NCBI GenBank assembly: GCA_002314605.1
Contig: DCGO01000005.1
Coordinates: 1-19,327, forward strand
Length of the DNA stretch: 19,327 nt
Direction: 5' to 3'
From: Lentisphaeria bacterium UBA1776
GTDB taxonomy: Bacteria; Verrucomicrobiota; Lentisphaeria; Victivallales; Victivallaceae
The translations under genes were made by a program, and so were the position numbers. Positions 1 through 7,235 of the stretch are shown one piece after another (the first letter of the stretch is position 1; each line of letters begins with the position of its first letter). A model generated the notes under the pieces. It searched no databases and was not told the DNA's origin. It worked only from the letters and a program-made list of their open reading frames with translations.

Positions 1-2
1 CC

Positions 3-660
3 CGTCACAAGATTTGGGACATTAACGATTTTTTCCGAAACTGGATTGCGCAATGCAAGTATCCACGGGCACTGGTTCACGACACGACCTCGTTTTCAAG
101 TTATGCCGAAAAGATCAGCGCTGTGGAATGGGGCTATAATCGTGATAAGGAAGAACTTCCGCAAATCAATTACGGTCTGGTTTACGCCAGAGAGACCCAG
201 CTTCCACTGTTTTACCGTTTGATCCCCGGCAGTATCACCGATGTCGCCACACTGACTGCCACCAGTGCTATGCTGCGGTAACTTGGTCTGAAGTATTTTT
301 CCTACTCGCTGGACCGGGGCTATTTCAGTACGGCAAACCTTTGGGATCTCATCAAGCACAAGCAGGATTTCAATATCGGTTTTCCCATGAATACCGGCAG
401 TAAAAAACTGCTCTCGGAGCACCGGAAAGAATTGGATTCTCCCAAGAGTCTGATCGGAGGAAAGGTGGAGAGATTCTGCACTTTGATGCTGCAGAACGCA
501 TAAAACGGAGGATTCTACAGAAAAATCAAACAGGATGTCGGCTTTTCAGTCCTGGAGACTTGAAAAAGTGAAGGTCAAGAACTAATTTACAGCAATGAAA
601 AATCTCATTCGGAGATTTTCAAACAAGAACAAACGGAATTTCTGTCAAAAAAGGTATTGA
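3..660 (+). pseudogene. DDE transposase remnant, IS4/IS1634-like
   Basis: Reading from base 3 gives a clear transposase core with LVHDTTSFSSY (first catalytic Asp), EWGYNRDKEELPQINYGLVY, LPLFYRLIPGSITDV, and SLDRGYFSTANLWDL (second Asp, LDRG). The frame is cut by TAA at 279-281, just before the LGLKYFSYSLDRG block, and by TAA at 501-503. The usual long segment with the third acidic residue seems to be deleted: the text jumps from KELDSPKSLI to a C-terminal-type block (GGKVERFCTLMLQNA). After 501, plausible C-terminal pieces such as SVLET, KVKVKN and QTEFLSKK are spread over two frames, which implies frameshifts. The gene is therefore dead. It is truncated at the left by the window edge. The family name rests on motif memory, not on a search. 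Confidence 0.8.
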
Positions 661-672
661 TAGAGGTTCCCT
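661..672. repeat. IS right terminal inverted repeat (candidate)
   Basis: TAGAGGTTCCCT is the inverted copy of AGGGTACCTCTA at 19265-19276 with one mismatch. It lies exactly where the transposase remnant stops and the next gene starts. It also contains AGAGG, which could act as a ribosome-binding site for the ATG at 678. Confidence 0.55.
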
Positions 673-677
673 ATTGA

Positions 678-1595
678 ATGGAGCGTGCAATAAAAATGAG
701 TGATGCTGAACTTTGGTTTCGGGAGCTGGGGCGCCCGGCAAATTACGACTATGCCCCTTCCATGAAACTGGTGAAAAAATACAGCTTCCCTGCGTGTGAT
801 GCGGAGCTTTATCTGCAGGCCAACGGCCCCGGAACCTTCCAGCGGGTGGTGAAGGCTTTTCCGAAAAACTTCACCGGCAGACTCCCTGCCGTGGCGGTCC
901 CCTTTTATTTTCCGGAGGCCATGCTGGGATGGGAACTGGAAACCGGGGAACCGCTTCCCCGTTATGACGGGGTTTCCATAATGCTGGATCTGGTGAAGCG
1001 TGGGTATATGACCGCTTCGGCGGACGCGGCGCATCTTACTTACCTCAAGACCGACCGTGACCGGAGGGATTTCAAAAGATGGCACGATTTCGGTGCCGCT
1101 ATGGAGGCAGAGCACCCTGAATGGAGCGGCATCGGCAAGCTGACGGCGGATACCCGTCTTCTGGTGGACTCTCTTGCGGAAGACCCCCGGGTGGATGCTT
1201 CCCGGATCGGGATCACCGGACACTCCCTGGGTGGAAAAATGGCCTTTTACACCGGCTGTCTCGATTCCCGGATAAGGGTCATTCTCGCCAGCGATTTCGG
1301 GATGATCTGGTGCCGGACCAACTGGTGCGACCCCTGGTACTGGGGGCGGAAGCTGGATCACCTTCAGGCGCTGGGGATGGACCACGCCGGACTTCTGGGC
1401 TGTGCCGCGCCGAAACCCTTCTGCGTCCTGGCCGGGCAGGCGGACAATATGGAAACTCTCGTCATGATGAAGCGGACGCCCGGATATGAGCCGGACGATG
1501 AGCGTCTGGCGATCATCAACCACGCTCAGGGGCACCGGCCTCCGCCGGAATACCTCCGGCAGGGATATGATTTTCTGGATCGATACCTGAAATAG
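678..1595 (+). CDS. alpha/beta hydrolase, dienelactone-hydrolase/acetyl-esterase type
   Basis: This 305-residue cytoplasmic protein shows the alpha/beta-hydrolase signature GHSLGG with nucleophile Ser183. The acid is probably Asp256 (LAGQADN) and the base His286 (AQGH). A substrate ester or lactone on a carbohydrate or small acid is likely, but the sequence does not define it. No signal peptide is visible. It is the first gene of a + strand run and ends 6 bases before the transporter. The start is uncertain: ATG 678 has GAGG 11 bases upstream inside the IS end, while ATG 696 (residue 7) has GGAG 12 bases upstream. Neither spacing is ideal. The IS sits so close that the native promoter may have been displaced. 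Fold assignment is firm; substrate is unknown. Confidence 0.85.
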   Translation: MERAIKMSDAELWFRELGRPANYDYAPSMKLVKKYSFPACDAELYLQANGPGTFQRVVKAFPKNFTGRLPAVAVPFYFPEAMLGWELETGEPLPRYDGVSIMLDLVKRGYMTASADAAHLTYLKTDRDRRDFKRWHDFGAAMEAEHPEWSGIGKLTADTRLLVDSLAEDPRVDASRIGITGHSLGGKMAFYTGCLDSRIRVILASDFGMIWCRTNWCDPWYWGRKLDHLQALGMDHAGLLGCAAPKPFCVLAGQADNMETLVMMKRTPGYEPDDERLAIINHAQGHRPPPEYLRQGYDFLDRYLK

Positions 1596-1601
1596 CGAGG
1601 T

Positions 1602-2495
1602 ATGATGCTGACAGGTATATTCTGCGGGTTTCTGACGGCCTTTCTGCAGGTGGCCAGCTACTTCATTTCCCGGGCGTTTCTTCAGAAATCGGGCAATGCG
1701 GCGGTCCTGCTGACGGCCTCCCAGGTGTTGATCGGCGTTTTTTCATTGCCGGCGGCCCCGTTCCTCGTCCCGTGGGGAAGCCTGTCGTGGAGGGTCCTGC
1801 CGCCGCTTGTTTTCGCCAGTTTCACGTTTCTGGTCGGGCAGTTCTTCTTCTTCAAGGCGCTGAACTGCATTGAATCCAGCCGGATCGCCTCCATGATGGG
1901 GCTAAAGGTGGTGGCTGTGCCGGTACTTTTGAGCCTCTTCTGGGGAGAACATTTCGTGGTCCTCCAGTGGGTCGCGCTTTTGATGGCTATGATCGCCGCC
2001 GTCCTCATCAATTACCGGGGAGGGGCGCTTTTTGCCTTCAAGGGGACCGGGTATCTCTTCATCACGATCCCCATGTACGCTCTGAGCGACATCGGGGTCA
2101 ATCTCCTGATCCTGCGAATGCCGGGGGAGGGTCTTGCCGCCAAAGCGGCGGCGGCGGCTTTGCTCAACAACATTCTCCTTGGGGTCACCCTTTTTCCGCT
2201 GATCCGGATCCGGCATATCCGGTTCAAGGTGCTGCCCGCCGCCGCGCCCTACGCCCTCTGCTGGGGGGCAAGCATCGTGCTCTTTTTTGTCTGTTTCGGC
2301 TACCTCGGGGCGGCTTTCGGCAATGTGGTCCAGGCGGCCCGGGGGCCCTTGTCTCTTCTGGCCGGCATCCTGCTGGTCCGTATGGGGCTGACCCGTCTGG
2401 AAGAGCCTGTGGGCTGGCGGATCTGGACTTTCCGGACCGTTTCCACGCTGCTGATGGCCGGAGCCATTTTATTGTATGCGTGGACAAGATACTGA
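1602..2495 (+). CDS. EamA/DMT-superfamily transporter
   Basis: This 297-residue protein is almost wholly hydrophobic, with about ten predicted membrane segments in two halves, as in EamA (drug/metabolite transporter) proteins. The repeat-type feature IESSRIASMMGLKVVAVPVLLSLFWGE followed by a loop and another helix is typical of the end of the first EamA half. It presumably moves a small metabolite across the inner membrane; direction and substrate cannot be read from sequence. Two adjacent ATGs (1602 and 1605) follow GAGG at 1597-1600, and the second has the better spacing. It sits between a hydrolase gene and two SGNH esterase genes, so a sugar-linked or acyl-linked substrate is a reasonable guess. 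Confidence 0.85.
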   Translation: MMLTGIFCGFLTAFLQVASYFISRAFLQKSGNAAVLLTASQVLIGVFSLPAAPFLVPWGSLSWRVLPPLVFASFTFLVGQFFFFKALNCIESSRIASMMGLKVVAVPVLLSLFWGEHFVVLQWVALLMAMIAAVLINYRGGALFAFKGTGYLFITIPMYALSDIGVNLLILRMPGEGLAAKAAAAALLNNILLGVTLFPLIRIRHIRFKVLPAAAPYALCWGASIVLFFVCFGYLGAAFGNVVQAARGPLSLLAGILLVRMGLTRLEEPVGWRIWTFRTVSTLLMAGAILLYAWTRY

Positions 2496-2520
2496 AAAAC
2501 CTTAATACAGGAGGAAAAAT

Positions 2521-3159
2521 ATGATCCGTAAAATTCTCTTTCAGGGTGATTCCATCACCGATGCCGGACGCACCATGCAGGATTCCGTCCTGCTGAAGAT
2601 GGGGACCGGGTATCCCCACTTTGCCGCCGCGCGGCTTCAGGCGGATTTCCCCGGGGAAAAGTTCGAGTTCGAGAACCGGGGGATCTCCGGCAACCGGGTG
2701 GTGGACCTTTACGCCCGCTGGAAACTTGATGCGCTCAATCTGGAACCCGAACTCATCAGCATCCTGATAGGGGTCAACGACACCTGGCACGAATTTTCCC
2801 GTCAGAACGGGGTGGAACTTGACCGCTACGAGATGATCTACCGCATGCTTCTCAAGTGGACCTGCGAAAAACTTCCGGGCGTGAAACTGGTGCTGATGGA
2901 GCCCTTCTGTCTGGCAAGCGAGCTGGTGACGGAGGCGTGGATTCTGGAGATCCGGGAGCGTGCCGTCATTGTTCGGAAACTTGCAGAGGAGTTTCATGCT
3001 CTCTTCATCCCCCTGCAGGAACTTCTGACTGTCGCAGCGGAGAAAAGCGGCTCCAATCTGGCGATCCTCCGGGACGGGGTCCATCCCACGCCCCTGGGGC
3101 ACCAGCTGATCGCAGACGCCTGGCTTGCGGCGGTAACGCCTTTGCTGGGAACAAAATGA
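2521..3159 (+). CDS. SGNH/GDSL hydrolase (small, single domain)
   Basis: At 212 residues this is a single-domain SGNH hydrolase. All four blocks are visible: GDS with nucleophile Ser11, the Gly of SGN (56-58), GVND with Asn86, and DGVHP with Asp185 and His188. Enzymes of this type remove acetyl or other acyl groups from sugars or other small molecules. There is no signal peptide, so it probably acts in the cytoplasm on imported material. AGGAGG at 2509-2514, six bases before ATG, is a near-ideal ribosome site. Its TGA overlaps the ATG of the next gene, which encodes a second SGNH enzyme with an added N-terminal domain, so the pair is probably translated together. Confidence 0.92.
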   Translation: MIRKILFQGDSITDAGRTMQDSVLLKMGTGYPHFAAARLQADFPGEKFEFENRGISGNRVVDLYARWKLDALNLEPELISILIGVNDTWHEFSRQNGVELDRYEMIYRMLLKWTCEKLPGVKLVLMEPFCLASELVTEAWILEIRERAVIVRKLAEEFHALFIPLQELLTVAAEKSGSNLAILRDGVHPTPLGHQLIADAWLAAVTPLLGTK

Positions 3160-4097
3160 AGCAATTGGATCCGGGCGGACTGCAGAGTCTGCTGAAGGGC
3201 GCTCTTGCCGTGGAAAAAACAACGGAAGGGGTGCAGCCCCTCCGTTTCACCATGAGTGTAGCGTGGAAGGGGGGGATCCAGACCCATCCCGCCGGGATCC
3301 GGCTGGAAAGTGTGACGGATGCGGAATATTTCCGGATGCGCGTGAGACTGGGAAAGTCCCAGCATCCTCTGGCAAGGGGAGCCTTTGACCTCTTCCTTGA
3401 CGGGCGATATTTCCGTTCCTTTATCCCGGATGCCCCTTATACGGAGGGGCAGGTCTTTGCCTTTGGGAGCGCTCTTCCTCCTGGGCCGGAGAAAAAACTG
3501 GTCCTCTATTTCCCGACCTACCGGGAAACGGAGGTTCTGGAGACCGCATCGGACCTGGAACTCAGGCCCGGGGCGGAATATCCCGGCAGGATCCTCTTTC
3601 TCGGAGACTCCATCACCCACGGCTACGGTACTACGCCGGGATTCAACTACGCGGCGCAATACGCACGGCATCTGGGGCTGGATTTTGTGAATCTCGGGAT
3701 CGGCGGCGCCTGTTTCCCGGATCTTCTGCCGGAGGGACTGCTGAAACTGGACTGCTGTGAACTGGTGATCGCTTACGGCTGCAACGATACCAGGGCTCCG
3801 GATCCGTTGCACGATACGGAGCGGAGGCTCCGGGCCCTGCTTGCGTTTGCAGTCCGGGAGCCGTGGCGGATCACGGTCTTGAGTCCGTGTCACAACGGCC
3901 ACGAAAAAACGGAAATGGCTCCGGTCTTTGCCGGCGTGAAAAACGTGATCCGGCAGGTGGTGTCGGAATTTCCGGCGGTCCGGTTTCTGGACGGCTTTGA
4001 CGCATTCCCCAATGAGCCGGAATATTTTGTGGACGGTACCCACCTCAATACGGCGGGAGCTGCCCGTCTGGCGGAGCTTCTCTTCAAAGGAGCGTGA
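3156..4097 (+). CDS. two-domain SGNH hydrolase
   Basis: This 313-residue protein starts at the ATG that overlaps the stop of the upstream esterase (ATGA at 3156-3159). Longer readings in the same frame would run through that gene and are unlikely. Residues 1-140 form a beta-rich N-terminal domain (SGNH N-terminal jelly-roll type). Residues 145-313 carry the SGNH catalytic domain: GDSIT with Ser152, GIGG (181-184), GCND with Asn210, and DGTH with Asp293 and His296. The plan matches two-domain carbohydrate esterases that deacetylate oligosaccharides. No signal peptide is seen. It is the last gene of the + strand run. The protein encoded at 7232-8140 has the same architecture but clearly different sequence. 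Confidence 0.88.
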   Translation: MKQLDPGGLQSLLKGALAVEKTTEGVQPLRFTMSVAWKGGIQTHPAGIRLESVTDAEYFRMRVRLGKSQHPLARGAFDLFLDGRYFRSFIPDAPYTEGQVFAFGSALPPGPEKKLVLYFPTYRETEVLETASDLELRPGAEYPGRILFLGDSITHGYGTTPGFNYAAQYARHLGLDFVNLGIGGACFPDLLPEGLLKLDCCELVIAYGCNDTRAPDPLHDTERRLRALLAFAVREPWRITVLSPCHNGHEKTEMAPVFAGVKNVIRQVVSEFPAVRFLDGFDAFPNEPEYFVDGTHLNTAGAARLAELLFKGA

Positions 4098-4136
4098 ACC
4101 GCCGGCGGAGGTGAGGGGGCCTTAGTGGCGGTCGGC

Positions 4137-4261
4137 TCAATCTGCCGGAACATCCTGCAGGACAGAGAGAACGACTTTTCCGGCATTCTGCGGAGCGTCG
4201 CCATTTTGGCCGAACTGTGATTGTGACCGGTACCGATCTGGATGATCCTGATGGGAAGCAT
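4137..4261 (-). pseudogene. N-terminal fragment of a Gfo/Idh/MocA oxidoreductase
   Basis: From ATG 4261 the - strand reads MLPIRIIQIGTGHNHSSAKM followed by ATLRRMPE. This is a typical N-terminal Rossmann start (IGTGHxH) of sugar dehydrogenases of the Gfo/Idh/MocA family. AAGGA sits eight bases upstream. Past about 28 codons the homology fades: the frame runs on into antisense of the neighbouring esterase, while a shifted frame (KVVLSVLQDV) resembles the next beta strand and meets a TGA at 4139-4137. The rest of a roughly 350-codon gene is missing, so this is a relic left by deletion. The family call rests on a short segment and is an inference. Confidence 0.5.
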
Positions 4262-4323
4262 GGGTGTGTTCCTTGAGTTTTCAGTGTCCCGCAGGGCGGA
4301 CGCTTTTCCCCGGGTGCTCAAAA

Positions 4324-4372
4324 GTACAGCACCTTGAGATATATACTGTACACACCTGTCCGCCGATTGCAA
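4324..4372 (-). promoter_or_regulatory. candidate promoter with dyad upstream of the oxidoreductase relic
   Basis: On the - strand TTGCAA (4372-4367), a 16-base spacer and TACAGT (4350-4345) form a plausible but weak sigma-70-type promoter reading toward the relic. A dyad with arms GTACAG and CTGTAC spans 4324-4351 and overlaps the -10 region, as an operator might. TTGCAATC at this -35 recurs at the lacI and araC promoters in this window. Confidence 0.3.
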
Positions 4373-4412
4373 GTGACGGCACAGGCGGGTATCGGGCACT
4401 CAAACCGCAACC

Positions 4413-4429
4413 TGTCGGAAATTCCGACA
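4413..4429. repeat. 17-base palindrome
   Basis: TGTCGGAAATTCCGACA has two perfect 7-base arms around AAT. No T-run follows on either strand, so it is more like a protein-binding site than a terminator. It lies just beyond the 3' end of the aldose-epimerase-like gene. Confidence 0.35.
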
Positions 4430-4480
4430 CCTTCGCAGGGATGGGGGCAGAACATTCTTCCGGGGGCGGTGATACGTCCC

Positions 4481-5308
4481 TTACCGGACCCGGATGCGGA
4501 TCTTCCGGGAAACGGATGCCGTTTCGCCGGGAGCAAGTTCGAGGAAATCTCCGGCCGCACGATTGGCCTCTATACAGAGAAATTGACGGTACTCCCCACT
4601 GGCCAGGTCGGCGATCTGGGCCGCACGTTTCTCCCCGGGATTCCAGACCAGCGTGGAGCCGGAATTGGTTTTGCTAATGAGGAGCGACCGATTCCACGCT
4701 TCATCCTCCAGGGTGATCTCTCCGGTTTGCGGCAAGTACATCCGGCAGCACTCCCCCCGCACCGCAAGGGGCCCCCTCTCTCCCGGCTCCTCCGGCCCAC
4801 CCTTGACCGTATAAGGGGTCCCTTCCAGTCCATGGACACGGACCTTTTCGCAGTCGCTTACCGCAAAGTAGGTGTGAAGCGCCATGGTGATCCGGACGGG
4901 AGCTGCCCCGCAGTTTTTCATGACAAGGGTCATCTCAAGGGCGTCCGACAGCCGGATTTCGTGAGAGAGTTCGAAGGGGAAATCCCGCAGTTCAGGTGGG
5001 ACATTTTCTTCCGGAAGCGTCATGGAGATAAAGTCTTTTTCGTGATGTCTGATCCGCCACTCGTGCTGCCGGGCAAAACCCTGAATGGGCCGGCCGGGGA
5101 CCGGAGAAGCTCCGAACCACGGCCAGCAGACGGGGGACCCTCCCCGGATGGAACTGCCGGGAGAAAAGGAGGCTTTGCTCCCCAGCCAGATCACCGGATG
5201 GGGGGAATCCCGGTGAAAACACCGCAGGAGCTGGCCCCCGTGAAGCGAAAGTTCCGCCTCCCAGAGGCCGTTGGCGATCCGGGGAAAAGCGCCCATTCTC
5301 CCGTCCAT
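4481..5308 (-). CDS. aldose 1-epimerase / hexose-6-phosphate mutarotase-like protein
   Basis: The 275-residue protein has the hallmarks of the YeaD branch of aldose-epimerase-like proteins: RGGSPVCWPWFG (55-66), GFAR (77-80), ALHTYF with His145 (expected catalytic acid) and CIEANR with Glu247 (expected base). Such enzymes interconvert sugar or sugar-phosphate anomers in the cytoplasm. One key position is altered: the family motif HGFAR reads QGFAR here, with Gln76 (CAG). The His at that place normally contacts the sugar ring oxygen. The change may tune or weaken activity, or mark a different substrate. It is the last gene of the LacI operon, two bases after the previous stop. ATG 5308 is preferred because GGAAG lies eight bases upstream; ATG 5296 has no proper spacing. 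Confidence 0.83.
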   Translation of the reverse strand: MDGRMGAFPRIANGLWEAELSLHGGQLLRCFHRDSPHPVIWLGSKASFSPGSSIRGGSPVCWPWFGASPVPGRPIQGFARQHEWRIRHHEKDFISMTLPEENVPPELRDFPFELSHEIRLSDALEMTLVMKNCGAAPVRITMALHTYFAVSDCEKVRVHGLEGTPYTVKGGPEEPGERGPLAVRGECCRMYLPQTGEITLEDEAWNRSLLISKTNSGSTLVWNPGEKRAAQIADLASGEYRQFLCIEANRAAGDFLELAPGETASVSRKIRIRVR

Positions 5309-5310
5309 CG

Positions 5311-6480
5311 TCAGTTCTTCCGTTTTCCGTAGGCAAGGAAGGTGCTGGAGGGTTTCAATGCCTCCGCCACCCCCAGACCGCCGAAGCCGGTGGCCTGCAT
5401 GCAGAAGGTGGGCTCCACATCGTCGGCCATCACCGCCAGCATCCGGGCCTTCAGGGGGTTGCTGAGGTACCTGCCGCCCCGTGCCACCCGGTTCCGGAGA
5501 TCGGCCCGGTCCTCGATGTTGTTCACATAGTAGGAAAGGAGCCCGGACATCCCGGCGGCCTTGCAGGCCTGCCAGTAGAAGCGGACGCCGAGACCGCTGT
5601 CGGTGTATTCTTCGTCATAGACCTGACAGACGCATTTATTCATGTCGAACCAGTCCCGGTCCGCCGGCCAGCGCTTGATGAGATCGGCGTCGATCCACTG
5701 TTTGAGGCGCTGGGCGATGCGTTTTCTGACCGCCTTGTCCCTGCTCACGTGCCAGGTCCAGAGCAATGCCTCAAAGAGATAGTAGATCCGGGCGAAGTCG
5801 CCGCAGAAACTTTTGTCGTCCGGCCGGGGATAGAGATTGAAGCGGATGGGCACCCCCAGTTCATGCCAGTGATCGCACTGGAACATGGCGAACTTTTCCG
5901 CATTGCGGATGTGCCGTTCTTCGCCGGTCACCAGCGTGTAGGCCGCCTGCGCCGAGCAGACATTCATGGCCATGGTGTAGGGCCCGTTGAGCTTGTGCCC
6001 CTCCCAGATGCCGTTGCCGTAGGCGCCGGTCCGGAGCCGCCAGATGGGCGTCCAGTCGTCCAGCCATTTCCGGGCCGCTTCCAGATACCGGGTGCGACGC
6101 TTTTTGTCGGTCATGGTGACGGCCCCCAGGATCAGACCGTGGACGTTGGAACCGTTGTCGGCGAGATTCAGCTTGCCGCAGGTCAGCAGGTCTTCAATAT
6201 CCTGCTGGCTCATTTCGGCCGCCGGCTGACCCCGGAAATTGGAGGTGAGGGCACCGTTGGGAAGCTGCTCCTCCACATAGTGATCCAGATAGGGCCAGGT
6301 TGCCTCGGCATAATCTTTGCGGTTCAGGAGCTGCGCTCCCATGAGCAGTGTCCGCATGGGGTAAAAGAGAAAATACCACTCAAAAGGCGGCTTGTCGAAT
6401 TTCGGCAGCTGGGAGATGATCCAGTCGCAGTAGGTTTCCAGGGCCTTTTCCGGCGTCAGCTGTTTGTAGGGGATCTTCAT
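5311..6480 (-). CDS. unknown protein, possible (alpha/alpha)6-barrel carbohydrate enzyme
   Basis: I do not recognise a named family for this 389-residue protein. It has no signal peptide or membrane segment. It is rich in Trp, Tyr and charged residues, with regular helix pairs, including FEWYFLFYPMRTLLMG (33-48), LADNGSNVHGLILG (106-119) and GAYGNGIWEGHKLNGPY (152-168). That pattern resembles six-hairpin glycosidase-like proteins such as unsaturated uronyl hydrolases or sugar epimerases. No catalytic residue can be named with confidence. It lies 11 bases after the SIS gene and two before the mutarotase-like gene, in an operon for sugar handling, which supports a cytoplasmic carbohydrate role. 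GAGG six bases before ATG 6480 supports the start. Confidence 0.75.
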   Translation of the reverse strand: MKIPYKQLTPEKALETYCDWIISQLPKFDKPPFEWYFLFYPMRTLLMGAQLLNRKDYAEATWPYLDHYVEEQLPNGALTSNFRGQPAAEMSQQDIEDLLTCGKLNLADNGSNVHGLILGAVTMTDKKRRTRYLEAARKWLDDWTPIWRLRTGAYGNGIWEGHKLNGPYTMAMNVCSAQAAYTLVTGEERHIRNAEKFAMFQCDHWHELGVPIRFNLYPRPDDKSFCGDFARIYYLFEALLWTWHVSRDKAVRKRIAQRLKQWIDADLIKRWPADRDWFDMNKCVCQVYDEEYTDSGLGVRFYWQACKAAGMSGLLSYYVNNIEDRADLRNRVARGGRYLSNPLKARMLAVMADDVEPTFCMQATGFGGLGVAEALKPSSTFLAYGKRKN

Positions 6481-6491
6481 CTTTCACCTCG

Positions 6492-7235
6492 TCAGAGCCA
6501 TTTGATCCGGGGACGGTACTTGGCGTAGATCGCCTGATTCTTCTCCAGACCGCCCTCCACGTTGATGGAGTTGATGATGGGCGGCTCAATGCCGTCCTCC
6601 AGCAGCATCTCGCAGGCGCGGATGACCATGGCGTTGCAGATGAAGGCGTTGCCGAAGGTGGAGTAGGCGCCGATCTTGCTGCCGATCCCCGGCATGCTGA
6701 CGATGGCGTCGCCGTACTCCATGTAGGTGAGGAGCGTCACAGGGAACATCTCGTGGAGGTTCTTGCCGGAGGGGTGACGACCATGGAAGTCCTTCGGGAG
6801 TTTTTCCGCATAGTCGGTGGATGTTACGGCGATGACCTTCACCCCGCGCTTCTGGCACTCCAGGGCGGTTTCGATGGTCACGGGGTTGATGCCGTAGCCG
6901 TTCACCAAAATCAGGAGATCATCCTTGCCGATGTTGTAGGCGTCCAGAATGTAGGGGGCCAGTCCTGCACAGCGTTCGCCGAAGGGGATGTGGGGGATGC
7001 GGATGGCATCGGCGAAAACCGGGCTGATGCAGGCAAGTCCGCCGGCCCGGTGGAACATTTCCTCGCCCATCATGTTGGAGTGTCCGCCGCTGCCGAAGAC
7101 ATAGACGAGCTTGTCGGCCTTCACCTGATCGGCGATCATTCTGGCGGCCTTGTCCAGCATGTCCCGCTGTTCGTTCAGGATGCGCTCCATCCTTTTTTTC
7201 AGTTCATCCAGATACTCTCTCAAGAAATCTCTCAT
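6492..7235 (-). CDS. SIS-domain protein of the UPF0309 type
   Basis: This 247-residue cytoplasmic protein starts with a helical arm and then a SIS (sugar isomerase) fold. VYVFGSGGHS (44-53) forms the phosphosugar-binding loop, and EEMFHRAGG (58-66) matches the UPF0309 signature. LILVNGYGINPVTIETA (108-124) stands where the family usually has a Ser-rich second binding loop; here Asn replaces the common Ser. HPSGKNLHEM (154-163) is the third expected block. SIS proteins isomerise or bind phosphorylated ketoses and amino sugars; the exact reaction of this branch is not established. Its ATG overlaps the stop of the upstream esterase gene (ATGA at 7235-7232). AGGAGG lies six bases upstream of the start. 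Confidence 0.88.
   Translation of the reverse strand: MRDFLREYLDELKKRMERILNEQRDMLDKAARMIADQVKADKLVYVFGSGGHSNMMGEEMFHRAGGLACISPVFADAIRIPHIPFGERCAGLAPYILDAYNIGKDDLLILVNGYGINPVTIETALECQKRGVKVIAVTSTDYAEKLPKDFHGRHPSGKNLHEMFPVTLLTYMEYGDAIVSMPGIGSKIGAYSTFGNAFICNAMVIRACEMLLEDGIEPPIINSINVEGGLEKNQAIYAKYRPRIKWL

Larger units (their letters stand above)
1..672 (+). mobile_element. 3' part of a degenerate insertion sequence (IS4/IS1634-like)
   Basis: The stretch carries a broken DDE transposase in the + direction and ends with TAGAGGTTCCCT at 661-672. This terminus matches, in inverted orientation and at 11 of 12 positions, AGGGTACCTCTA at 19265-19276, so both look like outer ends of the same IS family. 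The left end lies outside the window. The next gene begins only a few bases after the IS end. Seen: the decayed coding sequence and the matching ends. Inferred: the family label and the exact boundary near 671/672. Confidence 0.72.
4098..4480. other. intergenic region between convergent genes, with gene remnant and palindromes
   Basis: This 383-base stretch separates the + strand esterase run from the end of the - strand LacI operon. It holds a truncated Gfo/Idh/MocA start at 4261-4137 (-), a possible promoter with a GTACAG...CTGTAC dyad at 4324-4351, and an isolated palindrome TGTCGGAAATTCCGACA at 4413-4429 (7-base arms, 3-base centre). No hairpin followed by a T-run was found for either convergent transcript. 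Confidence 0.6.

Noticed and set aside
597..620. Hairpin AAAATCTC/GAGATTTT inside the IS remnant as a terminator
   Set aside because: The stem is AT-rich and has only a short T-stretch within its own arm. It also overlaps the decayed transposase C-terminus, so it is probably incidental.
2856..3155. 100-codon upstream extension of the second SGNH gene
   Set aside because: It lies inside the first SGNH gene in another frame. The ATGA overlap at 3156 gives a natural start, and the extension has no homology-like features.
4334..5332. Open frame of 332 codons on the + strand opposite the mutarotase-like gene
   Set aside because: It is antisense to a protein with clear family motifs and has no recognisable domain or good ribosome site.
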